DNA of 64,000 bases from CAYQQU01 sp964419545 (GTDB lineage: Bacteria; Bacteroidota; Bacteroidia; Chitinophagales; Saprospiraceae): NCBI GenBank assembly GCA_964419545.1, contig CAYQQU010000001.1, forward strand, positions 62,001 to 126,000, given 5' to 3'. Below are positions 8,109 to 17,967 of the stretch, in pieces; position 1 is the stretch's first letter; each line of letters opens with the position of its first letter. The position numbers and the translations under genes are program-made. Below the pieces are notes generated by a model. It saw only the letters and a list, made by a program, of their open reading frames with translations, was not told the DNA's origin and searched no databases.

Positions 8109-10820
8109 TCATTGAAAAGCCCTGATGGCGTCCGCGTTGTTGCGTTCGTAGGGAATGCGCAGGAAGTCCAGCGTACCGGGTTTCACCTGGATGTAGAAGG
8201 CGTAAGTGCCCCGGGTGGGCTGCCAGGTCATGCCCATTTGCCAGCAGTGCAGGTCGCGATTGAATCCGACGGAAGGGTAGGTGAAGCCTTTGCGCACGAA
8301 ATCGTAGCCGAAGCTGCCGATGGTGATGTCCCATTTGTCGGTGAGCTTGATGTTGCCCACCACGTTGATGGAGTGGGTATTGATCTTGAAGGTGTCGCGC
8401 CCGTCGGGCAGGTCTTCCCAGCTGAGCGTCAGGTTGTGGCTGATGCGGAAATTCTCGAAAAGGCTTAGGAAATCCTCCGGTTCGGGTTCATTGCGGTCGG
8501 GGCGCGGCGCGCTGAGGTCTTCCACCACTTCTTCGGTTTCTCCCTGGAACAGGGCGCGGATTTTTCCTACTGTCAGGTTGCTGGCGAAGCGGGCGTTGGC
8601 GTTGTCGAAGCGCAGGAGCCGGCCGTTGCGGCTCCACTGCGTAACGTTGACGCGCCGGCCGTTCTCGTTTTGTATATACGGATCAAAAACGGCGCGCAAA
8701 GACAGGGTGGTAACCCCCTTAAAGAACCGGGTGGTGCCGGAGACGTTGACCTGGCTCCATTTCAGGGAGTCGGCCACGAAGTTGTAGTTGCCGGAAACGA
8801 CGATGTTGTCAAAGAGCTTGAATTTTTTATCGGTGCTGTCTTTGCGCGAAAAATACTTCGCCTCAAATATGTTGTTGAGGGAGTAACTCAGCGCCATGCG
8901 TCGGCCGCTGGCCGGCGGCGCCCCGTAGATGCCGCCGTCGAAAATGGAGTACCGTTGGGGGTCGTCGGGAAATCGGGTGTCGGTCTGTACAAATCGGTAG
9001 TATCCCAGGTCGGGATTCAGGTAGTTGGGCGAAAAGCTGAACGATAAGCTCGGCTTGATGACGTGCCGAAGCCCCCGCAGCCAGCCTTTGCGGAAGCGCA
9101 TGGTGCCGAAGATCTGGGTGTTGAGGCTAAGGCTGGCGTTGTACTGGCGAAACGACCGGAAGCCGGTGAGGGTATCGGTATCGACAGCGCCGTAGCCGAC
9201 GGTGTCGGGCACGACGGAGATGAGTGTCGGGTCGTCGGGATCGACGAACGTATCGTTTTCGATCACCAATGTCGGGTCAAACGTTTTTTCTATTGATCTC
9301 AGGTACCACACCTCTTCGTAGTTGATACCGGGGTTGAGGTTGAAGTATTTGAGCACTTTGAAGGAGGTGCCCAGGTTGGCCTGCTGGCGTACGCCGAACT
9401 GGGCTTCGTCTAGCGTCCGCTGGGTGAAAAGCGTGGTGTCGGTCGCCTGAAAACGGTTGCGGACTTCACTCTGGTAGCGCAGCACGATGGATTCGTACCA
9501 GCGTTCGGGGCCGGTGCGCTCTTTTCTTTTGAAGGGGTAGATGGCCTGGGTGACGAACTGCAGTTGGGGGAAGTTGACCGTCACGTTGCGGGTCGCCGAG
9601 TTCTGGCTGTGGCTGAAGCTGGCGGTGAAGCTGTAAGGTTTGCCAAGCCATATTTTATTGAAGGAGAGGTTGGAATTGAGCTGGTTTTGCAGAACGCTCT
9701 GGGCGTCGTTATTGACCCGGCTTTGGTAGTTGTTGGTCTGGATATTGATCGAGCCGCCGAAAGTATTGGTGGGGTGTGCGTTGCGGTCCTGGCGGTGCGA
9801 CCAGCGGAAGACGAAAGATTTGGGGCGGGAGATATTGCCTTCGTTGTCCTCGCTGCGCCGCGAGTCAAAGCCGAGGTCGAAGCTGCCGTTGTATTTGTAG
9901 CGTTTGCGGTACTGAGAACGGGCGTTGACCCCCCAGGTGCCTTTGAGGTAGATGTTGCCCGTGAGCGTCAGGTTGAAGTGTTCGCCCAGCGGGAAGAACC
10001 AACCGACGTCGCGCAATCCGAACCCCCACTGGTCTGAATATTCATAGTCACGCGGAAACATCAGCCCGGTCTGTCGGCCCGAGGAGATCGGAAAAAAGCC
10101 GAACGGCAGCCACAGGGGGGTGGGTACGCCCATGATCTCCAGGTTGGAAGGGCCGATGACCACCAGTTTATTGGGGACTACCTTTTGCTTCCGGCTGCGA
10201 ATGCCGTAGTGCGGGTCGGGGTGATTACAGGTGGTGAAGATCGCGCCCCGGCTGTAGACGTAGTCCTGTGCCGTAGTGTCTTTCTGGTCGGCTACGATAA
10301 ATTTCGAGCGTTCTCCCCGCACGATCACGTCGTTTTGCTGGGTGGTTACTTCGTAGACGATGCCTTTGCGAGTCTGGAAGTTGTAGCGCATGCTGTCGGC
10401 GGTAAAATTCTGTTCGCCGTCCTGAAAAACCGGCAGGCCCGCCATGCGCCCCGTGCTGTCGGGCATGCCGGTGGCGGTCACGATATTGGTTTCCCAGTCG
10501 AAGATAATGTGGTCCGCCTCCAGGGAAATAGTGGTATAATTCACTTTGGCGTCGCCGTAGAGGTGGATCTTTTTGTCGGCGATATCGTAAATCATGGAAT
10601 CGACGGCAGTGTAATCGACCGGAGCGTCCAGGGAGTCTTTGGAGTAGGTGATCCCACCGGAGGCCAGCGGTCCCAGGGTGTCGAGCGGAAGGGAGGGCGG
10701 CGTCGCCAGGCTGTCGAAGGGCGGAACGATGATGGTGTCGGCCGGGTTGGTCACCTGGGCGTACAAGGGTAAATGGCTCAGCAGCAGCAGGGAAAATATG
10801 AAAACTTGTTTTGCTTGCAA
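8109..10820 (-). CDS. lptD: Putative LPS-assembly outer-membrane protein, LptD-like
   Basis: 903 residues from a TTG at 10820. That start gives a clean signal peptide (QAKQVFIFSLLLLSHLPLYAQ); ATGs at 10919 and 10937 would put about 35 basic residues in front of it. Residues about 65-220 form an OstA/LptA-like beta-jellyroll (YTAVDSMIYDIADKKIHLYG, then HIIFDWETNIVTATG). The rest is a long beta-strand-rich region with aromatic and polar alternation, as in the LptD barrel (for example FGFFPISSGRQTGLMFP). In this family the protein inserts lipopolysaccharide into the outer leaflet together with LptE; no lptE is seen here. It is divergent from the amidase and MCE genes, an order I associate with Bacteroidota. 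Confidence 0.87.
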   Translation of the reverse strand: MQAKQVFIFSLLLLSHLPLYAQVTNPADTIIVPPFDSLATPPSLPLDTLGPLASGGITYSKDSLDAPVDYTAVDSMIYDIADKKIHLYGDAKVNYTTISLEADHIIFDWETNIVTATGMPDSTGRMAGLPVFQDGEQNFTADSMRYNFQTRKGIVYEVTTQQNDVIVRGERSKFIVADQKDTTAQDYVYSRGAIFTTCNHPDPHYGIRSRKQKVVPNKLVVIGPSNLEIMGVPTPLWLPFGFFPISSGRQTGLMFPRDYEYSDQWGFGLRDVGWFFPLGEHFNLTLTGNIYLKGTWGVNARSQYRKRYKYNGSFDLGFDSRRSEDNEGNISRPKSFVFRWSHRQDRNAHPTNTFGGSINIQTNNYQSRVNNDAQSVLQNQLNSNLSFNKIWLGKPYSFTASFSHSQNSATRNVTVNFPQLQFVTQAIYPFKRKERTGPERWYESIVLRYQSEVRNRFQATDTTLFTQRTLDEAQFGVRQQANLGTSFKVLKYFNLNPGINYEEVWYLRSIEKTFDPTLVIENDTFVDPDDPTLISVVPDTVGYGAVDTDTLTGFRSFRQYNASLSLNTQIFGTMRFRKGWLRGLRHVIKPSLSFSFSPNYLNPDLGYYRFVQTDTRFPDDPQRYSIFDGGIYGAPPASGRRMALSYSLNNIFEAKYFSRKDSTDKKFKLFDNIVVSGNYNFVADSLKWSQVNVSGTTRFFKGVTTLSLRAVFDPYIQNENGRRVNVTQWSRNGRLLRFDNANARFASNLTVGKIRALFQGETEEVVEDLSAPRPDRNEPEPEDFLSLFENFRISHNLTLSWEDLPDGRDTFKINTHSINVVGNIKLTDKWDITIGSFGYDFVRKGFTYPSVGFNRDLHCWQMGMTWQPTRGTYAFYIQVKPGTLDFLRIPYERNNADAIRAFQ

Positions 10821-10946
10821 GGGATTTATTCTGTTATTTTGCACTGCCGGGTGGATCTTACACAAAATTGCCTTTCTTCCTGGCGGGAGCAAGATCAATT
10901 TTGACAAAAGGTTATCCATTATTACCCTAAGCGACATATCCTAGCT

Positions 10947-12449
10947 ATGAAGAAAGCTAAATTCGTACTGCAAACGATCTTAATATTGATTTTGCCTCAA
11001 GCCGTTTGGGGGTTTAACATTTCATTATCCTTTCCCGATTCCTCGCGGCACTCCCCGGCCGAAGCGAGGGGCAAAGTTATCAAAGATCGCCCAATTGCAA
11101 AACAGCACTTTCGGATTAAAACCGTAGTGATCGACCCCGGTCACGGCGGCCACGATCCGGGCTGCCTGGGGCACCAATCGCAGGAAAAACACATCGCGCT
11201 CGCCGTCGGCCAAAAGCTGGCCCGGCTGCTGAGCGCGCGCCATCCGGACGTGAAGGTGGTGATGACCCGCGACGAAGACGTTTTTATCCCGCTCCACGAA
11301 CGCGCCGCCATCGCCAACCGCAATCAGGCCGACCTTTTTATTTCCATACACTGCAACTATATACCTAAGCGGTCCGACGTCCACGGCTCGGAAACCTACG
11401 TCATGGGGCTGCATACCGCCCGCCACAACCTGGAAGTTGCCAAGCGGGAAAACGACGCGATCCTGCTGGAAGCGGATTACGAAAAAAACTACGACTACGA
11501 CCCCAACTCGCCCGAAGGCCATATCATCCTCAGTATGTTCCAGAATGCATTCCTGGAACAAAGCATCCTTTTTGCTGAAAAAGTGGAAGAAAAGATCCGG
11601 ACCGACGCCAAGCGCCGCAGCCGGGGCGTAAAACAGGCGGGCTTCGTGGTGCTCAAAGAAACGACGATGCCCAGCGTACTCGTCGAGGCAGGCTTCCTGA
11701 GCAATCGCAGCGAGGAAGCTTTTTTATTTACGGATGCCGGGCAGACGGCCATCGCGGGCGCGCTGGCCAACGCCTTTTCGGAATACCGGCGCGAAATGGA
11801 AGGGATAGAACCGGAAACGCCGCCCGTCGCCGCCATCGAAAAGGAGCAGGTGAAGGAAGTGAGCTACACGGAAGCGGAAGCACCGCCGAAAGTCGCTGCA
11901 CCCGCCGCCCGGGTCACTGCACCCGGCCGCGAGACCGACGGAATGACGATAAAAACGCCGGCAAACGGTTCTTCGGTACTCATCCCGCAGCCAAGCGCCG
12001 GGCCCGCCCCACCGGACGACGCCCGGTCAAAAAGCGGAACGCAGCCCGCGAACGCCGGCGAACGACGCATCATCCCCCTGCGCTACGGCGATGAGATTAC
12101 TCCTCCCGATCGCTACGGGGCGGCGCGATCCCCAGACAGGGAAAGCCCGCTGCCTGCAACCCGCGAAAACGACGTGGCCGCTATCCGTTTTGCCGTGCAG
12201 CTGGCGGCTTCTCCCCGAGAATTTGACACTGCTCACGGGCGGTGGCAGAATCTGGGCTATCTGGTGGAAGTAGTTCAGGAAGAAGACATGTTCAAGTACC
12301 AGGCCCGCAATTTCGCTTCGCTGGAAGAAGCCTCGATCGCCCGGAGCGAGCTGCGCGAACGCGGTTTCCCGGACGCTTTTATCGTGGCGTATAAAAACGG
12401 CCGGCGCATCAATATGGACCAGGCCCGCCGCGAACTCGGGCTATACTAG
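10947..12449 (+). CDS. N-acetylmuramoyl-L-alanine amidase (AmiC type) with SPOR-like C-terminus
   Basis: 500 residues with a signal peptide (about 1-22). The Amidase_3 domain runs from about 57 to 275: DPGHGG carries zinc ligand H66, SQEKH carries E80, and SIHCN carries H135; VEAGFLSN supplies the catalytic E247. Compared with simple amidases it has a low-complexity Pro/Ala linker (about 285-410). It ends with a 75-residue domain (FAVQLAASPREF ... YQARNFASLEEA, about 412-490) resembling SPOR peptidoglycan-binding repeats. It should cleave stem peptides from glycan strands in the periplasm during cell separation. The MCE gene follows, after a palindromic repeat, and has its own promoter box. 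The TAG stop is the first triplet of the repeat. Confidence 0.92.
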   Translation: MKKAKFVLQTILILILPQAVWGFNISLSFPDSSRHSPAEARGKVIKDRPIAKQHFRIKTVVIDPGHGGHDPGCLGHQSQEKHIALAVGQKLARLLSARHPDVKVVMTRDEDVFIPLHERAAIANRNQADLFISIHCNYIPKRSDVHGSETYVMGLHTARHNLEVAKRENDAILLEADYEKNYDYDPNSPEGHIILSMFQNAFLEQSILFAEKVEEKIRTDAKRRSRGVKQAGFVVLKETTMPSVLVEAGFLSNRSEEAFLFTDAGQTAIAGALANAFSEYRREMEGIEPETPPVAAIEKEQVKEVSYTEAEAPPKVAAPAARVTAPGRETDGMTIKTPANGSSVLIPQPSAGPAPPDDARSKSGTQPANAGERRIIPLRYGDEITPPDRYGAARSPDRESPLPATRENDVAAIRFAVQLAASPREFDTAHGRWQNLGYLVEVVQEEDMFKYQARNFASLEEASIARSELRERGFPDAFIVAYKNGRRINMDQARRELGLY

Positions 12450-12478
12450 CCCGGATTATTCATGGGTAATCCGGGCTA
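12447..12478. repeat. REP-like palindromic repeat, copy 2 (perfect palindrome)
   Basis: TAGCCCGGATTA (12447-12458) and TAATCCGGGCTA (12467-12478) are perfect 12-bp inverted arms around the loop TTCATGGG. The first TAG is the amidase stop codon. It is the most symmetrical copy of the family and could act as an mRNA 3'-end hairpin, but it lacks a T run. Confidence 0.85.
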
Positions 12479-12538
12479 AATACGACCTCCTTCAACTCTT
12501 TGGATACTCCAGGTGTTAGGGTTTTCGGGCATTAATTT

Positions 12539-12546
12539 TACCTTTG
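12539..12546 (+). promoter_or_regulatory. Bacteroidota -7 element TACCTTTG before the MCE gene
   Basis: An exact TAnnTTTG match 19 bp upstream of the ATG at 12565. TTA at 12516-12518 stands where the -33 TTG would be expected. It suggests that the MCE gene can be expressed independently of the amidase. Confidence 0.55.
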
Positions 12547-12564
12547 CTCCGCAAAAAAATCGCC

Positions 12565-13596
12565 ATGTCAAACGAAGTTAAAGTCGGTATTCTGGCTATT
12601 GTCGCTATCGCGCTGTCTTACTGGGGCTATAAGTTCATCATGGGTAAGAACGTCCTGCTCAAATCCAATATCTACAAAGTCTATTATCCGAGGGTCGATC
12701 GCATGCAGGTCGGCACCAACGTCTACATCAACGGGATCGAAGTAGGGAGCGTGGCCAACCTGCGGCTGCTGCCCGATGACGCCCAGAACGTGGAAGTCAT
12801 TCTGGATATCGAACCCGGAGTGCGCCTCCCGAAAGATACCCGGGCGGTACTGGTCTCTACCGGGTTCATGGGAGGAAAAGCCATAAAACTGGAATACGAC
12901 CGCCCTTGTTCCGGCGACGATTGCCTGGATAAGGGGGCCACCCTCAAAGGGGAATACCGCGACCTGCTGGGCTCCATGGTCGGTACGCCGGAAGATATGG
13001 AAGAATATATCGATCCTATCCAGCAAAGCCTGGAAGAGCTGCTCAACTCACAGCTCGGCTACGAGAGCGAGACGCCCCTGGGCCGCTCCGTCCAGGAACT
13101 GGAAGTAGTGCTCAGCAACCTGACCACCACCACCGCCCGCCTGAACGGCCTGCTGGCCAGTTCTTCCGATAACATCAACGGCACTTTCGAAAACCTGGAG
13201 GCCATCACCGGCAACTTGGAGAAAAACCGCGAAAAAATCGATAATATCCTCGCCGGGACGGAAGCGTTCACGACCCAGCTCGGCGCCGTAGACCTCAAGC
13301 AGACGCTGGAAGAGGTTAACGCCACCGTGGCCGGCCTGCAGGCTACCCTCGCCTCGGCCGACCTGGCGATGGCCGGCGTCACCCAAACGGTAGACCGCCT
13401 CAATGCCGGGGAAGGCACCCTGGGGAAACTGTTACAGGACGAAGCGCTCTACCGCAATCTCAACGATATGACCACCCGGGCGGATTCTCTGTTCAACGAC
13501 CTGCAGGAGAGGCCCTACCGCTACGTTCCTTTCAAGGGCCGGAAGAAAGTTAAAAAATACGACCGCAAAGACGCCGCCCTGGAGGAAGGGCAGTAA
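12565..13596 (+). CDS. MlaD/MCE-family lipid-transport substrate-binding protein
   Basis: 343 residues. I use the ATG at 12565 because it places the membrane anchor (VGILAIVAIALSYWGYKFI) at the N-terminus; a TTG at 12544 would overlap the promoter box. The MCE domain (about 35-120) has YKVYYPRVDRMQVGTNVYI, the V.L.I..GV.LP core and STGFMGGKAI. A long helical tail (about 140-320) follows, with repeated LE...NL patterns suggesting a coiled-coil needle like other MCE proteins. Family members bind phospholipid between the membranes and work with a permease and an ATPase, neither of which is in this window. Confidence 0.88.
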   Translation: MSNEVKVGILAIVAIALSYWGYKFIMGKNVLLKSNIYKVYYPRVDRMQVGTNVYINGIEVGSVANLRLLPDDAQNVEVILDIEPGVRLPKDTRAVLVSTGFMGGKAIKLEYDRPCSGDDCLDKGATLKGEYRDLLGSMVGTPEDMEEYIDPIQQSLEELLNSQLGYESETPLGRSVQELEVVLSNLTTTTARLNGLLASSSDNINGTFENLEAITGNLEKNREKIDNILAGTEAFTTQLGAVDLKQTLEEVNATVAGLQATLASADLAMAGVTQTVDRLNAGEGTLGKLLQDEALYRNLNDMTTRADSLFNDLQERPYRYVPFKGRKKVKKYDRKDAALEEGQ

Positions 13597-13602
13597 GGAC
13601 GA

Positions 13603-14619
13603 CTAAATGATGTTGACTTCGGTTTCCAGCTCGATGCCGAACTTTTCCCAGACCGAATCCTGAATGGCCCGCGCGAGCCCCAACAATTCTTTTCCGGTGG
13701 CGCCGCCGTAGTTCACCAGCACCAGAGCCTGTTTGTCGTAGGCGCCCACTGCTCCGATCCGTTTGCCTTTCCAGCCGCATTGTTCGATCAGCCATCCCGC
13801 GGGCACCTTTACCCGGCCGTTGGGCAGGGGGTAGTGAACGATTTCCGGAAACCGGGTCTGCAAACGCGTCAGGACTTCCTTTTCTATTTCCGGATTCTTG
13901 AAAAAACTACCGGCATTGCCCAGCCGGGCGGGGTCGGGGAGCTTGGCGCGCCGTATCCTGATGACAGCTTCGCTGACCTGCCGGATGCCAGGTGAGGAGG
14001 CGCCCATCTCGGCCAGCGTATTGCGCAAGGCGCCGTAGTCGATGCGCAGCCGGTGCCGGCGCCGCGTCAGCCGAAAGATCACGCGGGTGATACAGTATTG
14101 TCCCTTCAATTCTTGCTTGAAAATGCTGTTGCGATAACCGAACCGGCAGTCCCCGGCCTCAAATCGTCGCTTTTCACCGGTGGCGAGTTCGATAGCTTCC
14201 AGGTGATCGAATACTTCCTGCAATTCCACCCCGTAGGCGCCGATATTCTGAATGGGGGCGGCGCCGACCGTGCCCGGGATGAGCGACAGGTTTTCGAGCC
14301 CGCCCAGGTCTTCGTCCAGGCAGAAGCTTACAAAATCGTGCCAGTTCTCTCCACCGCCGGCGGCCACCAGGGCGTAGTCTTCCGCTTCGGCCAGAATGGA
14401 CTTTTCGGAGATGGCGTTGTGGATGACCAATGCTTCGAGTGGTCGGCTCAACAGAATATTGCTGCCGCCGCCCAGCACGAAATAGGGAGGCGGTTCCTGC
14501 GCCAGCAATTGCTGCAGCTCGCCTGCTGTGCGCACGGTGGCAAAGCGCCGGGCCGGCGCCGGCAGACCGAAGGTGTTGTGCGCCGTGAGCGGATAATTAT
14601 GGAAAATTTGAACAGCCAT
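13603..14619 (-). CDS. murB: UDP-N-acetylenolpyruvoylglucosamine reductase
   Basis: 338 residues, close to the E. coli-type MurB length. It reduces UDP-GlcNAc-enolpyruvate to UDP-MurNAc with NADPH and FAD in peptidoglycan precursor synthesis. The FAD-binding part (about 18-190) shows VLGGGSNILL and SLIPGTVGAAPIQNIGAYG. The catalytic set is present: R163 in GYRNS, S238 in GNAGSFFKNP as proton donor, and E334 near the C-terminus. It is convergent with the MCE gene, only 6 bp apart. The small membrane protein gene ends 7 bp upstream, so they may share a transcript. Confidence 0.95.
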   Translation of the reverse strand: MAVQIFHNYPLTAHNTFGLPAPARRFATVRTAGELQQLLAQEPPPYFVLGGGSNILLSRPLEALVIHNAISEKSILAEAEDYALVAAGGGENWHDFVSFCLDEDLGGLENLSLIPGTVGAAPIQNIGAYGVELQEVFDHLEAIELATGEKRRFEAGDCRFGYRNSIFKQELKGQYCITRVIFRLTRRRHRLRIDYGALRNTLAEMGASSPGIRQVSEAVIRIRRAKLPDPARLGNAGSFFKNPEIEKEVLTRLQTRFPEIVHYPLPNGRVKVPAGWLIEQCGWKGKRIGAVGAYDKQALVLVNYGGATGKELLGLARAIQDSVWEKFGIELETEVNII

Positions 14620-14626
14620 ATCGAGC

Positions 14627-15205
14627 TTAATCTAAGGGCGGCACGTACCGAAATCCCCAGAGCCCGGTGCGGACCGGGAGTTGGATGGAGTGGCCGGGCT
14701 CGGCGTCGGGAAAAGCCGCCGCATCGTTGCGGATGCGAAACAGTTGATCGTCGAGGTAAAAGAAAAGGTGATAACCGGTCGGCTCAGGCTTTTCGCCCTC
14801 GATCAGGCCGTAAGCGCTGGCGTAAAAAGCGGTTTCGTCAAAAAATTCGACCTGCGTAGCGGCCGGCGGCCGGAAGCTGAGCAGCCGGTTGCTGAGGCTG
14901 GCGAAAAGCGGGGCGAAAAGCGCAAAGAGGAAGATGAAGAAGACGTAGAGCTGCACTTTCTCCGTTAGGTCGCCCGCCTGCCGGCGCCAGCGATACCCCA
15001 GGGCGGCGCCGATCAGGGCCCCCAGGATAGCAGCGTTTCGGGCCAGCTTGCCGCCTTCGAGCGTCCGGTTAAACCAGCGAAACTCGAATACGTACAACAC
15101 GATCAGCCCGATCAGGCCAAGCGTGGCCGCGACGTAAGGGAGGTAATAGCGCCAGGTGCGTGCGCCGTTACCCGATGGGTTCGAACTGGAGTTTGGCCAA
15201 TGCAT
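14627..15205 (-). CDS. Integral membrane protein of unknown function
   Basis: 192 residues. Three to four hydrophobic segments are visible: about 24-44 (LPYVAATLGLIGLIVLYVF), 57-70 and 85-107 (YVFFIFLFALFAPLFASL). The remaining 80 residues are soluble-looking (AYGLIEGEKPEPTGYHLFFY...). It resembles the small DUF4131- or DUF4293-like membrane proteins of Bacteroidota only in general build; I do not recognise it. The ATG at 15205 overlaps the end of the ABC transporter gene by 38 bp, which suggests translational coupling; a shorter start cannot be excluded. Confidence 0.7.
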   Translation of the reverse strand: MHWPNSSSNPSGNGARTWRYYLPYVAATLGLIGLIVLYVFEFRWFNRTLEGGKLARNAAILGALIGAALGYRWRRQAGDLTEKVQLYVFFIFLFALFAPLFASLSNRLLSFRPPAATQVEFFDETAFYASAYGLIEGEKPEPTGYHLFFYLDDQLFRIRNDAAAFPDAEPGHSIQLPVRTGLWGFRYVPPLD

Positions 15206-16976
15206 TGTAAGCGCCGTTTTCGATGGTGGATAATTCTTCGTGCGTGCCTTGTTCCACGATTTGGCCCTGTTCGATGACGTAGATGCAATCGACGTCGCGG
15301 ATGGTGGCCAGCCGGTGGGCGATGATGATCGAAGTGCGGCCCACCATGAGTTTGTTGAGCGCTTCCTGGACCAGCTTCTCCGATTCGGCGTCGAGCGAGG
15401 AAGTAGCTTCGTCCAACAACAGGATACTCGGGTTTTTCAGAATGGCGCGGGCGATGGCGATGCGTTGCCGTTGCCCGCCCGAAAGCTTAACGCCCCGCTC
15501 GCCGACCACTGTATCGAGGCCTTCGGGGAATGAAGAAATAAACTCCCAGGCGTTCGACTGCCGGGCGGCTTCGATGATTTCCGCCTCGGTCGCTTCCGGT
15601 TTGCCGTAGAGGATATTCTCCCGGATGGTGCCGCCGAAGAGGATGACTTCCTGCGGTACGATACCGATGTTCTGGCGATAGCGCACCAGGTCGTATTCGT
15701 AGATGTTGCGGCCGTCCACTTCGATGGCGCCCCCGCTGACCCGGTAAAACTGGAGCAAGAGCTGGACGATCGTCGATTTGCCGGCGCCGCTGGGGCCGAC
15801 GAGGGCGATTTTCTGACCGGCCGCAATGCGCAACTCGATGCCTTTGAGCACTTCGATATCCTGGCGGGTAGGGTAGGAGAAGCGGACATTGCGGTAGGCG
15901 ATTTCACCGCGGAAGCGGTCGCCGCGCACCGGCGCCGGCTGCTCCAGCCCCGTTTCCGGCTCCTCCTGCAGGATCTCCTGAATGCGTTCCGTGGCGCCGA
16001 CGGCGGCTACGATTTCGGTGTAGAAGCTGCCGAGGCTGGCGATCGCCGCTCCGATGATGCCGGTAAAGACGACAAAATTCACCAGTTCGCCGCTGGCCAT
16101 AGCGCCGCTTTGCACCATCAGCGCGGCCCGCCACATGATAAAGAACAAGGCGCCGAACATCACAAAAATGATAAAGGCGGAAAAAAGGCCCCGCATGTGG
16201 GCGGCCCGCAACGACAGGCGCACCGCTTCCTGAAGTTTATTTCGGTAACGATCGAGTTCGAACCATTCATTGGTGTAGGCCTTTACGGTCTGGATCGTCT
16301 GCATGGTTTCTTCCACCACCACGTTGGTCTGGGCGAGCTGGTCCTGCCGTTCTTTCATCAAGCGTCGGATGTAACGGCCGAAAAACATCGCCAGCAGCAC
16401 CACAATCGGAAAAGTAGCCAGCATGGTCAGCGCCAGGCGGGGCATACTGAAAATGATGAAGCCGATGCCGCCTACCAGAATGATGATCTGGCGAACGAAT
16501 TCCGCTAGGGTGATGGACACCACGTTTTGCACCTGGGTGACGTCGTTGGTGATGCGGCTGGTGAGTTCGCCTACCCGCCGTTGTTCCAGAAACGGAATGC
16601 CCAGGGTGATCATCTTCTGATACAAGTCTTTGCGCAGCAGGGCCATACTCTTTTCGCTGACGTAGGCCGACAGCCGCAGGCGCAAGTAAGAGAAGATGCC
16701 CTGGATGAAAAGCAGGGCGACCAGGAAAAGGAAAAGCTGGTTGAGCGTGATGGCGAATTCCGACTGGCCGGAAATGATATTGAAAACTTCGCCGGGTATT
16801 CGCATCACCCCCAGAAAGACGAGGCTGCTTCCCGAGAGAAAGACCATGCTCAGGATAAAGGCCCATTTATAGGGAAGGACGTAACGGAATACCCGCAAGG
16901 ACTGTTTGAGCTGTTCCCGGGTGATTTTGCGGTTTTTTTCTTCTTCGCCCTTATCCCGGCGGCGGCGCATTCCCAT
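15168..16976 (-). CDS. ABC exporter, fused permease and ATPase (MsbA-like)
   Basis: 602 residues from the ATG at 16976, which begins with a basic leader; an ATG at 17021 would add 15 unlikely residues. The transmembrane domain (about 35-330) has six hydrophobic segments. The ATPase has GPSGAGKST (Walker A), the Q-loop VPQEVILFGG, LSGGQRQRIAIARAIL (signature) and ILLLDEATSSLD (Walker B). The layout matches homodimeric lipid flippases and multidrug exporters. With lptD and the MCE gene nearby a lipid substrate is reasonable, but the substrate cannot be read from the sequence. Confidence 0.93.
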   Translation of the reverse strand: MGMRRRRDKGEEEKNRKITREQLKQSLRVFRYVLPYKWAFILSMVFLSGSSLVFLGVMRIPGEVFNIISGQSEFAITLNQLFLFLVALLFIQGIFSYLRLRLSAYVSEKSMALLRKDLYQKMITLGIPFLEQRRVGELTSRITNDVTQVQNVVSITLAEFVRQIIILVGGIGFIIFSMPRLALTMLATFPIVVLLAMFFGRYIRRLMKERQDQLAQTNVVVEETMQTIQTVKAYTNEWFELDRYRNKLQEAVRLSLRAAHMRGLFSAFIIFVMFGALFFIMWRAALMVQSGAMASGELVNFVVFTGIIGAAIASLGSFYTEIVAAVGATERIQEILQEEPETGLEQPAPVRGDRFRGEIAYRNVRFSYPTRQDIEVLKGIELRIAAGQKIALVGPSGAGKSTIVQLLLQFYRVSGGAIEVDGRNIYEYDLVRYRQNIGIVPQEVILFGGTIRENILYGKPEATEAEIIEAARQSNAWEFISSFPEGLDTVVGERGVKLSGGQRQRIAIARAILKNPSILLLDEATSSLDAESEKLVQEALNKLMVGRTSIIIAHRLATIRDVDCIYVIEQGQIVEQGTHEELSTIENGAYNALAKLQFEPIG

Positions 16977-17127
16977 AAAGTTTCGCTTTTGTTGGCAAAA
17001 ATACGCTTTAATAACAGGCAATCGCCTGATTTGGTTATGATGATGCTTGTCGAGCGGAAAAAATTACCCCGAAATGAAATATATTGCAAACGAGAAATCG
17101 TTTTATGACAGAATAAATCCTCGGTCA

Positions 17128-17967
17128 ATGGAGTGGAAAAAGGCTTTTCTTTTGGTTTTGGCGCTAAGTACAGCCTCTCTGTACGCACAAAAAGGAGAAC
17201 TCGGCGTTACCGGCGGGGTGTCTTTGTATAGCGGCGACCTGGCGCCCAGAGAATTCGGGATCTATTTCCAGGAGCTCAATCCAGCCTTTGGATTCTTCGG
17301 ACGCCTCAACTTCAACAAGACCTTTTCCGCCCGCCTGGGCGTCAGCTTTGCACAAGTAAGCGGGGCCGACGCCAACGGCGGCAGTAATGTTGACCGGGGC
17401 CTGCAATTCCGCTCCAACATTACCGAAGCGGCCCTGACCCTGGAGCTGAACCTCTTCCGGATCGGCTCGGCCAAAGGGGTGCAGCTGGCGCCTTACGTTT
17501 TCGGCGGCGGCGGTATTTTCCGATTCAATCCAGAAGGGTTTTTCGACAATGGCTGGGTGGCGCTGCAGCCGCTGCGCACCGAAGCCCAGGGCGCTCCGGG
17601 CTACGAGGCGCCCTATGAGCTGACCAACTTCAGCATCCCGCTCGGCCTCGGCCTGAAAGTAGCCGTAAAGAGGAACGTTGTCCTCGGGTTTGAGTTCGGA
17701 GGCCGCAAAACCTTCACAGACTTCCTCGACGATATCAGCAGCCAGCGGGTGCGCTACCGGGACGTGCTGGAAAACTCGGGCACCCGCGCCGCACAGCTTT
17801 CCGAGCCCCGCATCACCAGCCTCGAGGACTTCGACCAGGTTTACAGCCGGGGCGGTAGGTTTGACGACTGGTATTACCTGGGGAACGTCACCCTTTCTTT
17901 CTTCCTCAATGGCGGTAACCGCGGCTGGAACGGCGGGCGCGGCATCGGCTGCCCTACTTTCCGCTGA
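17128..17967 (+). CDS. Outer-membrane beta-barrel protein, DUF6089-like
   Basis: 279 residues from the ATG at 17128, which yields the signal peptide MEWKKAFLLVLALSTASLYAQ. An earlier in-frame start at 17047 would bury this peptide. The body is a series of amphipathic strands (GELGVTGGVSLYSGDLAP, AFGFFGRLNFNKTFSARLGVSF, APYVFGGGGIFRFNP) and ends in an aromatic strand (YYLGNVTLSFFLN). This fits the DUF6089 family of Bacteroidota outer-membrane proteins; DUF6089 includes PorG-like T9SS proteins, so a link to secretion is possible but unproven. Confidence 0.8.
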   Translation: MEWKKAFLLVLALSTASLYAQKGELGVTGGVSLYSGDLAPREFGIYFQELNPAFGFFGRLNFNKTFSARLGVSFAQVSGADANGGSNVDRGLQFRSNITEAALTLELNLFRIGSAKGVQLAPYVFGGGGIFRFNPEGFFDNGWVALQPLRTEAQGAPGYEAPYELTNFSIPLGLGLKVAVKRNVVLGFEFGGRKTFTDFLDDISSQRVRYRDVLENSGTRAAQLSEPRITSLEDFDQVYSRGGRFDDWYYLGNVTLSFFLNGGNRGWNGGRGIGCPTFR